Program-made: the position numbers and the translations under genes
In this document: one piece after another, positions 45,558 to 56,382 of the stretch
Layout of the letters: each line of letters starts with the position of its first letter
Numbering within the stretch: position 1 is the first letter of the stretch
Origin: Chrysopilus asiliformis
Lineage: Eukaryota > Arthropoda > Insecta > Diptera > Rhagionidae
DNA length: 64,000 nucleotides
Assembly: GCA_964034945.1 (NCBI GenBank)
Contig: OZ035960.1
Location: 113,433,324 to 113,497,323 of the forward strand
Direction: 5' to 3'
Notes under the pieces: generated by a model
What the model was told of the DNA's origin: nothing
Databases searched by the model: none
Seen by the model: only the letters and a program-made list of their open reading frames with translations

Positions 45558-48299
45558 TGTGCCGGACACCAGTTCAGGAGATTGGGATAACCTCCCACAA
45601 TCTTCGCTGAAGTGGCGCGGAGGCGGCGTGAAAGAGACGGGCATACCGATAGCGTCAGCTAGCTCAATCTGGGTCGTGGGTTTTGTCTCTTCACCGCCTA
45701 CCACACAATAAGTGGTATGCCGGGGGGTAGCAGAATGACGAGAGGGAGAAGCTTCTTAGGGCTTCAATCATTCCTGGTAGCTACGGACGAACTGAAAAAG
45801 GGGAAATTTAAAGGGAGAAAAAGGAGGACCACGACGGGAGGCGTCCCACCCCAATTTAGGCGTTTCAGCCCAAAACCAAATAATCATCGGAGCCTCTGTC
45901 CGATGAAACCCTATAAACAACAATCTTAAAGCGTCACAAAAATTAAAATTTGTATCAAGTCATCCTCGAATTTGTCAGCCAAACCTACCCTTTACCCCGA
46001 AACCTCCTCCCAAAAGGAAACTTAAACTGGCATCTTATTAATTTTCGGTTTTAATCGCGCGAAATCAAAATCGCCATCTGAAAAGGCAACGAAGAACACG
46101 AAAAGGAAACTCGAATGTTTAAATTCATAACAATAAAGGCTCTATATTTCGATTTCTTTAACAAAATTCAAATAATCTTAATTTTACCTAAAGTGGCCAC
46201 CTGCTAAATATTTGTAATATCAATTTTATATAATATATATAATATTTATATAATATAATTCAAAAAAAAAAATAATGATAATAATTAAAGAAAAGGTTAG
46301 TGAACCCTGAATGTTCTATTTCTGTCTTATATTTAATTTTAATGTTAGTAATAAGGGTTTATTTAATGATTAATTCATTTATTCGTAGAAAATTATGTGT
46401 TCTCGTTTTGCATGAATTTGTCTGTGTGAATGAATCCTTAGTCGTGAAGATTTTGTTGAATGTTGTTTGTTGGTTTGATTGTGGTTGACTGCGAATAAAT
46501 GCCGAAAACAAGGATCTTATGTTGTGAATATGTTAAATTGATGTATGCGGCAAGTGAATTTTTGCGAAGTATGATATTTTATGTTGAATGTAAGTTCGAG
46601 AATGTAAGTTATGTTGAATGTAAATTTAAAGTTGAATGTATAGAATTTTTATGGTAAAATCGCTGATGTTTGTGTCGTAGAAATATGTTGCACGCAGCCT
46701 TGCCATGTATGCGTGAGATCCTTGTTATTGTAGAGATAATCGTCGATTTGGTCCCCGTAATAAAAATTTAAATGTAAGTACTTACAATGTGGAATGTTAT
46801 GTATGAGCATGAATGTGGATGTATGTGTTTATGGATGAATGAAATGAATGCGGTGAATTTCTGGTTGTTGATTGGTGTGAGTGATTTCTGGATGAAAATT
46901 TTATGTTGTAATGTTTTGTATGATCTGGATGCCTGATGAATGAATTTATGATGGATGTTGAGAATCTGGATGAATGTTGAGAATCGGGATGAATGTTGCG
47001 AATCTGGAAGAATGTTGAAAATCGGGATGAATGTTGAAAATCTGGATGAATGTTGAAAATGTGGATGACTTTTGAATGAAAGTTGAAAACGTGGTGAACT
47101 AAAGATGAGTACTGGAACGAATGGGTTAATGTTGATGTCGTCGAATGTGAACTTTATTGTTTTCACGTCCGTGTATCGTTTTGATGTTTAATCGATTTAT
47201 TAGAATCTTTTAAATTTAATCTGGTTTTAACACTTTTAGCTAAATTCAAGTTTTTATTGTAGAATTCGATTTTAAATTTGCACAAAACAAAGTTTTAAGT
47301 TTTTAAAATAGCATGAAACGTAGTTTTAAGTTTTAAATGTGCAATAGTTTTTAATTTTTAAATTTACATAAAACGTAATTTTAAATTTTAAATTCGGACA
47401 AAACGTAGTTTTAAGTTTTAATTTGGCGTTATAAATTAAGTTATAAATTCGTACTAAACGTAGCATATTAATTTGCATGAAACATAGTTTTAAGTTTTAT
47501 TTTTGCATGAAACGTAGTTTAAAGTTTTAAAAATTGCATGCAACGTAATTTTAAATTTTTAATGTTGCACAAACGAAGTTTTAAGTTTTTAATTTGCATG
47601 AAACGTGGTATTAAGTTTTATTTTTGCACGAAACATAGTTTTAAGTTTTATTTTTGCATGAAACATAGATTTAAGTTTTAAATGTGCACTAGTTTTAAGT
47701 TTTAACTTTACATGAAACGTAGTTTAAAGTTTTAAATTTGCACAAAACGTAGTTTTAAGTTTTAATTTTTTTGTTTGATATTTACGTTGAATTTTAACTA
47801 TTATTATGTTTGTTACAATTTTATATCAAACTTAAGCACAAATTAAATGAAAACATAGAGCCTTTAAACCCTACTTTTTTTTTTAACTAATTTACCGGAT
47901 CGCGGGTTTAAAATAAAAATAAAATCACGGAATCTTTTACTTTGCTCTTAGAGCAATTTTTAATTAAAAAATAAAAAAATCGATTCGATCGACTTCGACG
48001 ATCATCAAACGGGGACTGAATTTTTCAAAAAAAGGAAAGCCGCCTAGCGTCCGATAGATCTCTATTGTTTCCTTGTGCAACAATGCCTTTATCGATTTCC
48101 GTTGTCGTTAAGTACATTGTTGGTCAAGGAATCAATATTGAACAATGATTGAGAAATTTGTTACCAACGCGATGATTTATCGATGTATAATCGACGCATT
48201 TTATCGGATGACCAAAGCAGGGATTGTGAACCTAATAAATTTTGGGTTATTTTAATTTAGATTTTATTTTTTTCGTTTCCCAGAACCGCGTTCATTACA
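45558..48299 (-). repeat. 5' LTR of element 2
   Basis: On the minus strand it starts TGTAATGAACGCGG and ends CCGGCACA. It carries an 18-bp and a 30-bp minisatellite (about 46951-47067 and 47250-47773). The 132-codon minus-strand ORF at 46768-47166 mostly translates the 18-bp repeat. It does not resemble the LTR of element 1. Confidence 0.92.
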
Positions 48300-48303
48300 G
48301 ACA

Positions 48304-49949
48304 TACGTTTATATAAACACACAAATATCCTTTGAAAATTGTTTAGTAAAAGGTCCTGGAATTTACCACCGATTTGTGGTAGTTATTTATTGTTATCAAC
48401 ATTTCCATTCAAATATAATAATCGGCAAAGCATTTCTAACAACAGAAAAGTGAAAATCGACTAAGAAGGCGAAGGGAGTTTATATATGTAGGCGGCGAAA
48501 TTTTAAATATTTATCACGTTTAGAATTTCATCACACTCGGTCTCATGGCAAAAATATATTTATAATAATGGTAGTAAAGTTCTTGTCATGTCGAATAATT
48601 GATTAAAACGCCTTCCCTTTAAACATTTCCGTAAACAGTATTTTAGGACGAGATATTAATATAGAAATTCTATTGTGAGTTAGGATCCTTGCAAAATGTA
48701 CCCAAAAGCAATCGCGACGCTGATAACTTGGTTTACTCGTTTCGCCTGATGTTGCTTCTTGATGGTTACTGGCGTTGTTGTTGCTGTTGTTTTCCTATTT
48801 CTTATCCGACCCGCAACACCTCTCTCCCTGCTATTCCAATTTAACCATTCTTGGAAATTTAATAAATAATTCGTCTAATCACATTCAAAGGTATATACTA
48901 AGGTCTTGTACTCCTATAAACAAAGCTTAAACCTTAATAAAGTAAACACACAGGCCCCAAAGTCTGAAGTTTAAAGGTAGGTACTTAAAGATTTTAAAAC
49001 ATTTTCTTTCTCTCGTCATTTTAAGCGAAACTCAAAGTTAACCAGGAGTTCGCCTGAAATATCGTTGATGATGTCAATGGATAAGTATAAGAAGAAGAAA
49101 AAAAACGTAAAATGTCACCCGAGTTTACACAGAGTTCTCGCTCGGTATAAAATTTTAATCGTTAAAGTTTAATAAAAATTAAAGCAATTATATTGAGATG
49201 GGAAAAACGCTACTAGGTCATTATTTATGAGAAACCTTTTCAAAGTATTACGACTAGATACAGATATCTCTATATATACCCGTATATTAGTTCAAGTAGA
49301 GTCTAAAACTGGAGCATAATAGATTACTTGGATAAAGTATTATCAGGACTTGTAGAATTTTCTGAACGTGCCTCAATAAGTTAAGACTTTAAAAAGAACT
49401 TCGGAACTTTATGTTCTTTTAAGCACAGCAAGTAGGATTTTGTTTTTTATGTAGAAATTGATTTCTTTCCAAATCATGATTGATTTATTATTACACACAC
49501 ACACACACACAAAAACAATTTTTTATCATGGTATCATATCACCTACGCCACAGTATTTTTGTGCAATTTTCAGTGACAAACCTCGCGAATCAATACAAAA
49601 TGTCATCCGGTTGTTTTTCCTCTTACTCTTGCATTTATTTTGCTATTTTTGCCATCCACAACAAGGACTACCGCGTTCACATCCCCAACATTTTCACAAC
49701 ATTTTAGCTTTTCGTTATATTTCAATCTTCACTAGCAATTTCCTGCCGCAGAATTCGATAAACTGAATTGAACGTACAAAAACCACCATCATCGCAACCA
49801 AAATTTTCGAAGGTCCTTAACGTTTATTGGTTTTCGGATTAGCGACACGTTTATTGTGTGTCCACATAATAGAATTTCATTACTTTTAGATAAGTTAAAT
49901 ATTTCACTAGCTTTTGAATGTTGAAAATTTGATTGTATTGCTTGAAACT
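48304..49949. other. No gene seen
   Basis: AT-rich. A short (CA)n tract lies at about 49494-49511 and a gttgttgctgttgtt stretch near 48773. The 102- and 75-codon ORFs at 49458-49766 overlap each other in different frames and are unrecognised. Confidence 0.45.
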
Positions 49950-49951
49950 TA

Positions 49952-51244
49952 ACACATGGATCAATAAGTCCCGAGACTAACAATGAAAACAACATTTTTT
50001 TTGCTAAATTTTTTTTTATTCATCAATATAATCACCTTTTAGGGTGATACAATCGTTCCAACGCTTTTCCAATTTTTCAATACCATGTTTATAAAAAAAA
50101 TTATCTTTCGCTTCAAAATAAGCTTCAGTTTCAGCGATGACCTCCTCATTTGAGCCAAATCTTTTTCCCTGGAGCATTTTTTTAAGATCAGCAAAGAGCC
50201 AGTAGTCACTGGGGGCTAAATCTAGCGAGTATGGGGGGTGGGGAAGCAGATGAAAGCCCAATTCGTTCAATTTTGCCATTGTTTTCATCGACTTGTGGCA
50301 GGGTGCATTGTCTTGGTGAAAAAGGATTTTTTTTCTCTGCATGTGCGGTCGTTTTTTTGCGATTTCCTCCTTCAAACGCACCAGCAAGTCAATATAATAA
50401 TCACTGTTGATCGATTTACCTTTTTCGAGGTAGTCAATGAAAATCACGCCATGCGTATCCCAAAAAACTGACGCCATGACTTTGCCAGCTGACTGCTGCG
50501 TTTTCGGACGCTTCGGACGGCTTTCGCCAGCTGTGCGCGACTCAGATGACTGCCGCTTCGACTCTCGAGTGTAGTGATGTATCCATGTTTCGTCCATGGA
50601 CACGTAACGACGCAAGAAATCTTTTTTATTGCGAGTAAATAGCGATAAACAGCTTTCTGAATCATCGACTCGTTGCTGTTTTTGTTCCATCGAAAGCAAT
50701 CGCGGCACCCACTTGGAAAAAACCTTTTTCATGCTCAATTTTTCATGAAGGATAGTAAATGCACTTCCATATGATATCTGTGTTATCTCAGCAATCTCAC
50801 GGAGCTTCACTTTACGATCTTTCATTATAATTTTTGTCACTTCACTCACATTTTCCGGTGTAACGGCTTCCACAGGTCTACCCGAGCGTTCCGCGTCATT
50901 TGTGTCGGTACGACCACGTTTAAACTCGGCAAACCACCGACAAATCGTTGCTTTTGATGGACAAGAGTCCGGGTAACATTTTTCAATCCATTGTTTCGCT
51001 TGCACGGTGTTTTTACCCATTAAAAAACAATGTTTTATCAGAACACGAAACTCGGTTTTTTCCATTTTTTAAACAAACTACAAAACGACTTTACTCCAAC
51101 CTCGATAACTCAGCTGTTTCTGGTCCGATCGACTTAAAATTTTGACACGTTTCAAGCAAAGGTTAGTACTCTAGAAAGACGTGGTTACTGGTTTACTACG
51201 AGCGTCATCTCTGGGTTAGTCTCGGGACTTATTGATCCATGTGT
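49952..51244 (-). mobile_element. Full-length mariner transposon
   Basis: 1,293 bp with 30-bp inverted ends that look identical (ACACATGGATCAATAAGTCC and on to GACTAAC). TA flanks both sides at 49950-49951 and 51245-51246. It contains a single uninterrupted transposase ORF on the minus strand. Size, target and gene content are those of a classical mariner. Confidence 0.95.
50016..51065 (-). CDS. Mariner transposase (DD34D)
   Basis: 349 residues, the usual mariner length, from an ATG 179 nt inside the right terminus. It cuts and pastes its own element at TA sites in the nucleus. The N-terminal 110 residues hold the paired helix-turn-helix domain that binds the inverted repeats. A linker motif WVPRLL is at 119-124. 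The catalytic triad is D158 (MDETW), D252 (HQDNAPCH) and D287 (LDLAPSDYWLF), with 34 residues between the last two. Position 176 has Ser where related mariners usually have Trp in the EW-T block; a single G-to-C change explains it. No stop or frameshift, so it may be active or only recently inactivated. Confidence 0.95.
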   Translation of the reverse strand: MEKTEFRVLIKHCFLMGKNTVQAKQWIEKCYPDSCPSKATICRWFAEFKRGRTDTNDAERSGRPVEAVTPENVSEVTKIIMKDRKVKLREIAEITQISYGSAFTILHEKLSMKKVFSKWVPRLLSMEQKQQRVDDSESCLSLFTRNKKDFLRRYVSMDETWIHHYTRESKRQSSESRTAGESRPKRPKTQQSAGKVMASVFWDTHGVIFIDYLEKGKSINSDYYIDLLVRLKEEIAKKRPHMQRKKILFHQDNAPCHKSMKTMAKLNELGFHLLPHPPYSLDLAPSDYWLFADLKKMLQGKRFGSNEEVIAETEAYFEAKDNFFYKHGIEKLEKRWNDCITLKGDYIDE

Positions 51245-51246
51245 TA

Positions 51247-51642
51247 CAATTGATTGAATTACACAAGTCCTATAGGAATAGGGTGACTATATTTATTTTA
51301 GGTTAATCCGGGACAAGATGATCGTTAGAAGAATGATAACTGGACGAAACTCAATCAATTGAACCTGTAGAAACACAATTATAAATTGTGCGCCGCAGGC
51401 AATATTTTTTAAACCGAATGCGGTGCAATGTATTAAATTAGGATCTCCACAATCCCAACCATAAATTCAATTTATCGTGTCTTCATAATTAAATGTAACT
51501 GAAATTGTCGAAAAACCAATTAAGAACAAATTTGCCGCAGGCGACAGCTTTTAAGAAACATAAGCTTTAAGTGGGAATTCATTCAAAAAAATTCGGCGAA
51601 GATGATAAAAAATTACAGCAACCACCAGCCTAAGTTTTAGAA
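51247..51642. other. No gene seen; dispersed GC motif
   Basis: Holds two plus-strand copies of the gccgcaggc motif, at about 51385-51410 and 51530-51555. No ORF. Confidence 0.5.
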
Positions 51643-51989
51643 TTTGTCTAAGTTTTAGAATACCAAGAAAACCGGAAAGAACTTAAAAACTTTTTAATAG
51701 GTCTATGTTGGGGCTGGACCCCCGACGAACATCTATGCCAAATTTCAGGCGAATCGGTTCAGTAGTTTCCCCGCGAAAGAGTAACATAGCGCAAAAACTA
51801 AGTTTCGAAATCACTTTACCCCCTCCCCTTACTCCCCCACCCCTCGCGCTTCTTTTCCGTATGCCTATGTTGGAACCAGAACTACCACAGACACTCATAC
51901 AAAATTTCAAGTCAATCGGTTCAGCCGTTTTTGCGTGAAAGAGGAACAGACAGACAGCGGACACCAACTCATTTTTATATTTAGTATGA
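51643..51989 (-). mobile_element. Non-autonomous Helitron copy 4, 3'-truncated
   Basis: The 5' end (TCATACTAA on the minus strand) is intact at 51989. The element matches the family body, but the 3' hairpin and CTAG end are missing; similarity stops inside tttgtctaagttttagaat. A 13-base phrase ctaagttttagaa is duplicated at the break. Confidence 0.75.
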
Positions 51990-51998
51990 TTAGTATGA

Positions 51999-53227
51999 TG
52001 ATTTATCAAAACAAACTAGTGTAAACCGTGTATTACTAAAAGTCTAGAAAATCTATAGGATGCCTGATAAACAATTTTTAATAACTAATAAACTATTCTG
52101 TGGCACTTTTCAGTATTTGCTAGTTTTAAATTTCAATACGATCGGTGGTCTAAGATCAAAACTCAACCGAAGCCGTTTTTTAAAAGCTTTTATTTTTTGT
52201 TTTAGATTGTGGTCTCGTAAACCATCAAAGGGTAGACGATCGCGTTTTTCTTTTTACTGTGGAAGGCTGTTAAACTGGTTTAGACGAAACGGAAGAAACT
52301 AGAGTGCGGTAGAGTAGGAGATAATTGTATATCACTATTGGATGGAATAGAAAACCAAATCTTGAGCCTAAACCATACGTCGATACCTGATTTCAAGTTG
52401 GATTTCTTTATGGTATATTCTATGGCACTGCAGCAACAATAAAGGCAGGCAAGGCAGGAAACTCCTAAGCTGATGGGCAAAATAAAAAATAAGATTTTTC
52501 TTGTGTAGATGAAAAATCTCAGCGCAATCCAGTATTCAACGAATCCAATCTTGGCTGGATTTCAAGACGTTTTCGTTTTGCTTGAAATCGTGACTATACG
52601 CCAAAGAGTTGGCTGCTTAGTTGGTTCGCCGAGGAATTCGCTTGAAAGTGATAGTTTTCAAGTGGTTTGACTTGTCTGGAACCGTCTGGCCTCCGCATGT
52701 ACGAAGTAAACTAACATGTGGGCAATTGAGACGTTAACCCAAAACATAATCAGAGATTTCTCATATACTAACTAATCCACAGTACTCCATGATGAGAAAA
52801 ATGAAAAATACCCAACTACATGCAGTGCATGATTTTTATATAAAATTTTAAACAATACTGATGAAAAATGTTTGTAATCTAGTAAAGATTTGAAATTCAA
52901 ATGAAGTTGCATTTCCAACTTAGGATTCTCGAAACTAGAGAACTTCAAACTTTTTTTCTCTTTCGACACCATGTTTCGAAATAAAAAATCGTAAAAGGAT
53001 CAGTGACTCTTTCCCCCTCCCTCTTTTCTCTGACTATGGTTAATAGAGTGTTAAAGAAAATGCGCCGCAAGTGAATTTTTTAAAAAGAAAACGCACTGCT
53101 AAATTCTTGTGCCGCAGACCAAAATTTTCAACGGGCAAAGTGAAATTTAACTTTAATTCTGTTAAAAAATCGTTAGAGTTGAGGTTTCTTCCTTCCATAA
53201 CCAGCGCTTTATTAGTTTTATAGTACA
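51999..53227. other. No gene seen
   Basis: AT-rich. Copies of the GCGCCGCAAG-type motif at about 53057-53083 and 53107-53130. ORFs up to 80 codons are unrecognised. Confidence 0.45.
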
Positions 53228-53679
53228 CTAGGGGCTGCGCCCCGAACCGCTTCGCGGTTCACCCCCCACATGATACGCGGCCTCCGGACGCGCGTTTCCC
53301 CGCGAGAAGGTAACATAGAGGGAAAACTAAGTTTCGAGATTACTTTATCCCCTCCCCCTACTCCCCCCACCTATCGGGCTACTTTTAAATGGGTCTATGT
53401 TGGGGCTGGACACCCGACGAACATCTATGCCAAATTTCAGGCTAATCGGTTCAGTAGTTTCTCCGCGAAAGAGTAACATAGCGCAAAAACTAAGTTTCGA
53501 AATCACTTTACCCCCTCCCCTTACTCCCCCACCCGTCGCGCTACTTTTACTTATGCCTATGTTGGAACCAGAACTACCACATACACTCATGCCAAATTTC
53601 AAGTCAATCAGTTCAGCCGTTTTTGCGTGAAAGAGGAACAGACAGACAGACACCAACTAATTTTTATATATTAGTATGA
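53228..53679 (-). mobile_element. Non-autonomous Helitron copy 5 with a different 3' end
   Basis: The 5' end and body are those of the family, but after the body the minus strand ends in two GC hairpins, GAACCGC-gaa-GCGGTTC and GGGGC-gca-GCCCC, running straight into CTAG followed by T. The family's usual ACCCG/CGGGT hairpin is absent. The minus-strand ORF at 53345-53656 translates the repeat. Confidence 0.75.
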
Positions 53680-55898
53680 TCATTTGTTACTTTTTATACT
53701 CTATATGAGAATCATATGCCGGTTGCACCATAACTTGCTAAGGATTAAATCTAGGGACTTGAAACTTTCGAAAAAATTAGTCAAAGTTGTTGTACGGGCA
53801 AAATAGGATACCATTCCAATGAAATAGTTTTTTTTTGCGATTTTCTCAAAAACGGTGTATCGTATCGAAACATTTACTAAGACAAAATGTGTTTAGAATA
53901 TGATTTTACATAACTCTTTTATATATCAAAATTCAGTTGGAAAATTCCTTTACCCCTACCCCTACCCCATACAATTTTCCACGTCAAATTTTTGGAGATT
54001 TGACTGCTATTTCTTCGAACAAACACTTTAAGGCTCATTTGCTGATACAAGTCATAACTATTTAAGTTATGCTTAGCCTTCTTAAACCATAGAAATTCTG
54101 GCACTTAACAAATTTAAGTTCGACATAAGTTGCTAAGTTTCGTTTGTGCAAACTGCTCTAAACGCGATACATTTTACTTAGATTATGAATAACAATAATT
54201 TATTTCTTCTTTCTGATAATAACGTATCAAAGCTTTATAAATTTTATAAATATTTTTACTTTAAAGATACCATTACATTATTGCATTAGATCGATAAACC
54301 AGTAGATATAATAATTATCTAATGTTCCGCGTCGTTGGTTATATGAGATGCCTCTGCCAATCAGAAAATAATAATAAAAAAATTTCTGTCTAAAAACGAA
54401 TATAAAATTACAATGAATTTGAATTATTTCATAGTATGTAAGATAAAAATACCTGTTTCTATGACGCTGAATTATCGAACAAACGATTTTTATTCTAACG
54501 ATTTTCCACAAACAAAAGAATGTTTTAAGATTTTCTGATTGTCATAACTATGGAAACATCATCGAAACTAAAATATCACAAACTAACAATGTTTTTGATG
54601 AACTTTCAGAAAGTTAAATTAAATGAGGAAAAAATATTGTTAAAATTGGAGTACTTACACAAAATTTCAAATGCTTATCATTCAAAATGCATGTCATTTA
54701 CACAATTTTAAAATCACCTACGGAATTATCGCATAAATATTGTCTAGTTTTTAAATGCGTGTTCTATGATAAGATTTTGCCTAATTTTTCCACAGTTGGA
54801 AAATTTTGGTAATCACAAAAATGGCTTAACTTTGACCAAGTTTTTTGCTTTTTCGTTTTTTTACACGTGACTAAATTGTCAAAAGATTCATTTTAAGGCT
54901 TCGCTTTTAGATAATTTCACCATTACAGAACATCTTATCTCTCTTATCTACTCAACTAATGAGATTTTGATTTATGAGCAAAGAAACGAAGGTAAATATT
55001 TAATTCCTAAATTATCTGAGGTAGACTATATACACGAATATGCATATGCGTACAAATACAAGCAAACAATGTAAAAAAAAACTTCGGAATTTTTCTGCCA
55101 TTGACATTTTAGAGATCCAGTTTTAAAATAACTACTCGCCATGTTATATTGTTGGCATCAATATAAAACTGGATCAAGAAAAAGGTAAATTAAAAAAAAA
55201 TATCTTCAATGGCAACAGGTCTGTGCATTTCTTTATAAAAATTTCCGGTCTTGTTGTTTAAAAACTACAAAAAAAAATCTTGATTAATTTGTTTAAACTT
55301 TTGAGAGGCCCACAACACCTTATTTAAATTTCAATCTTTTTACACATGCATGAGATATTAAAACTGATTTCCAACTGAATTTATCAGAATCAAACCATTT
55401 TTTTAAAAAAAAAGCTTTTATTTTAAAAAAACGCAGTGGAAAACTACGATTTTCGTAAAACATATTTACAAAAAATTTCTAGTCGCAAGGTCAATGCGTT
55501 CTCGAGTTATTTAAGATACAGACCCACAGATAAATCCTGAAACGGATTTCACCGGGGAAAATATATTTCCTCTAATTTTCTTCAATTTTTCCTTAATTTT
55601 AGTTCAATTAGATATAAATTTCGCATATTTTCATGTCCTGCCAAAATACAGCATTTTCCACGACATTTCTAATTTCTTGGACAAAAATATTCGAAAAAAA
55701 TTTGTCTGTTTCTCATCAATCAAGACGAAATCTTATCGTGAAAAATTTTCTGGCCAAATATACAAAAGTTTGTGTAATTTTACTATTTATTTGCTGGATT
55801 TTGTGTGAAATCACTAAACAATATGTTGGAATTCACGCTGATTTTTGTGTGAATTCACACTCTTTTTTCCATCCACACTGCAGTTGGAAATTACAACA
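53680..55898. other. No gene seen
   Basis: The stretch 53810-53945 (gattttctcaaaaacggtgt and following) is a diverged relative of the palindromic arm at 35590-35700. The rest is AT-rich with only weak ORFs. Confidence 0.45.
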
Positions 55899-56381
55899 TC
55901 ATACTACAGTAGAATCCCGATAATTCGTATTTCAAGGGACCAGCAAATTCATACGAATAAGCGGGATATACGAATTATCGGGGTACGAATTATCGGGATT
56001 CTACTGTAATATATAAAAATGAGTTGGTGTCTTTCTGTCTGTTCCTCTTTAACGCAAAAACGGCTGAACCGATTGTCTTGAAATTTGGCATGAGTGTCTG
56101 TGGTAGTTCTGGTTCCAACATAAGCATACGGAAAACTAGCGCGAGGGGTGGAGGGAGCAAGGGGAGAGGGTAAAATGATTTCGAAACTTAGTTTTTGCGC
56201 TATGTTACTCTTTCGCGGGGAAACTACTGAACCGATTGGCCTGAAATTTGGCATAGATGTTCGTCGGGGCTCCAGCCCCAACATAGACCCATTAAAAAGT
56301 TTTTAAGTTCTTTCCGGTTTTCTTCGTATTCTAAAACTTAGACAAAAAGCTTAACCCGGCAACGACGGGTATGCAAGCTAG
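55899..56381 (+). mobile_element. Non-autonomous Helitron copy 6, with nested MITE
   Basis: Starts A|TC at 55899, ends CTAG|T at 56381, with an intact ACCCG/CGGGT hairpin. It is interrupted eight bases in (TCATACTA) by a 100-bp MITE; removal of the MITE and one TA restores the family's TCATACTAATATATAAAA start. Confidence 0.85.
55907..56006. mobile_element. pogo/Tigger-like MITE inside Helitron copy 6
   Basis: 100 bp, ends CAGTAGAATCCCGATAATTC and its complement, TA at 55905-55906 and 56007-56008. CAGT-type ends with TA target recall pogo/Tigger elements. No coding capacity. Confidence 0.85.
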
Positions 56382-56382
56382 T

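Larger units (their letters stand above)
40843..48299 (-). mobile_element. Non-autonomous gypsy-type LTR element (element 2)
   Basis: Two 2,742-bp direct repeats enclose only 1,973 bp and are flanked by GACA at 40839-40842 and 48300-48303. The orientation is minus: a tRNA-Lys primer site abuts the right-hand repeat on the minus strand, and the internal pol remnant reads on the minus strand. Gag and nearly all of pol are gone, so it must have used proteins from another element. The structure is that of a large retrotransposon derivative. I saw one base difference between the LTRs (T at 41641, G at 46356), implying recent movement. Confidence 0.92.
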
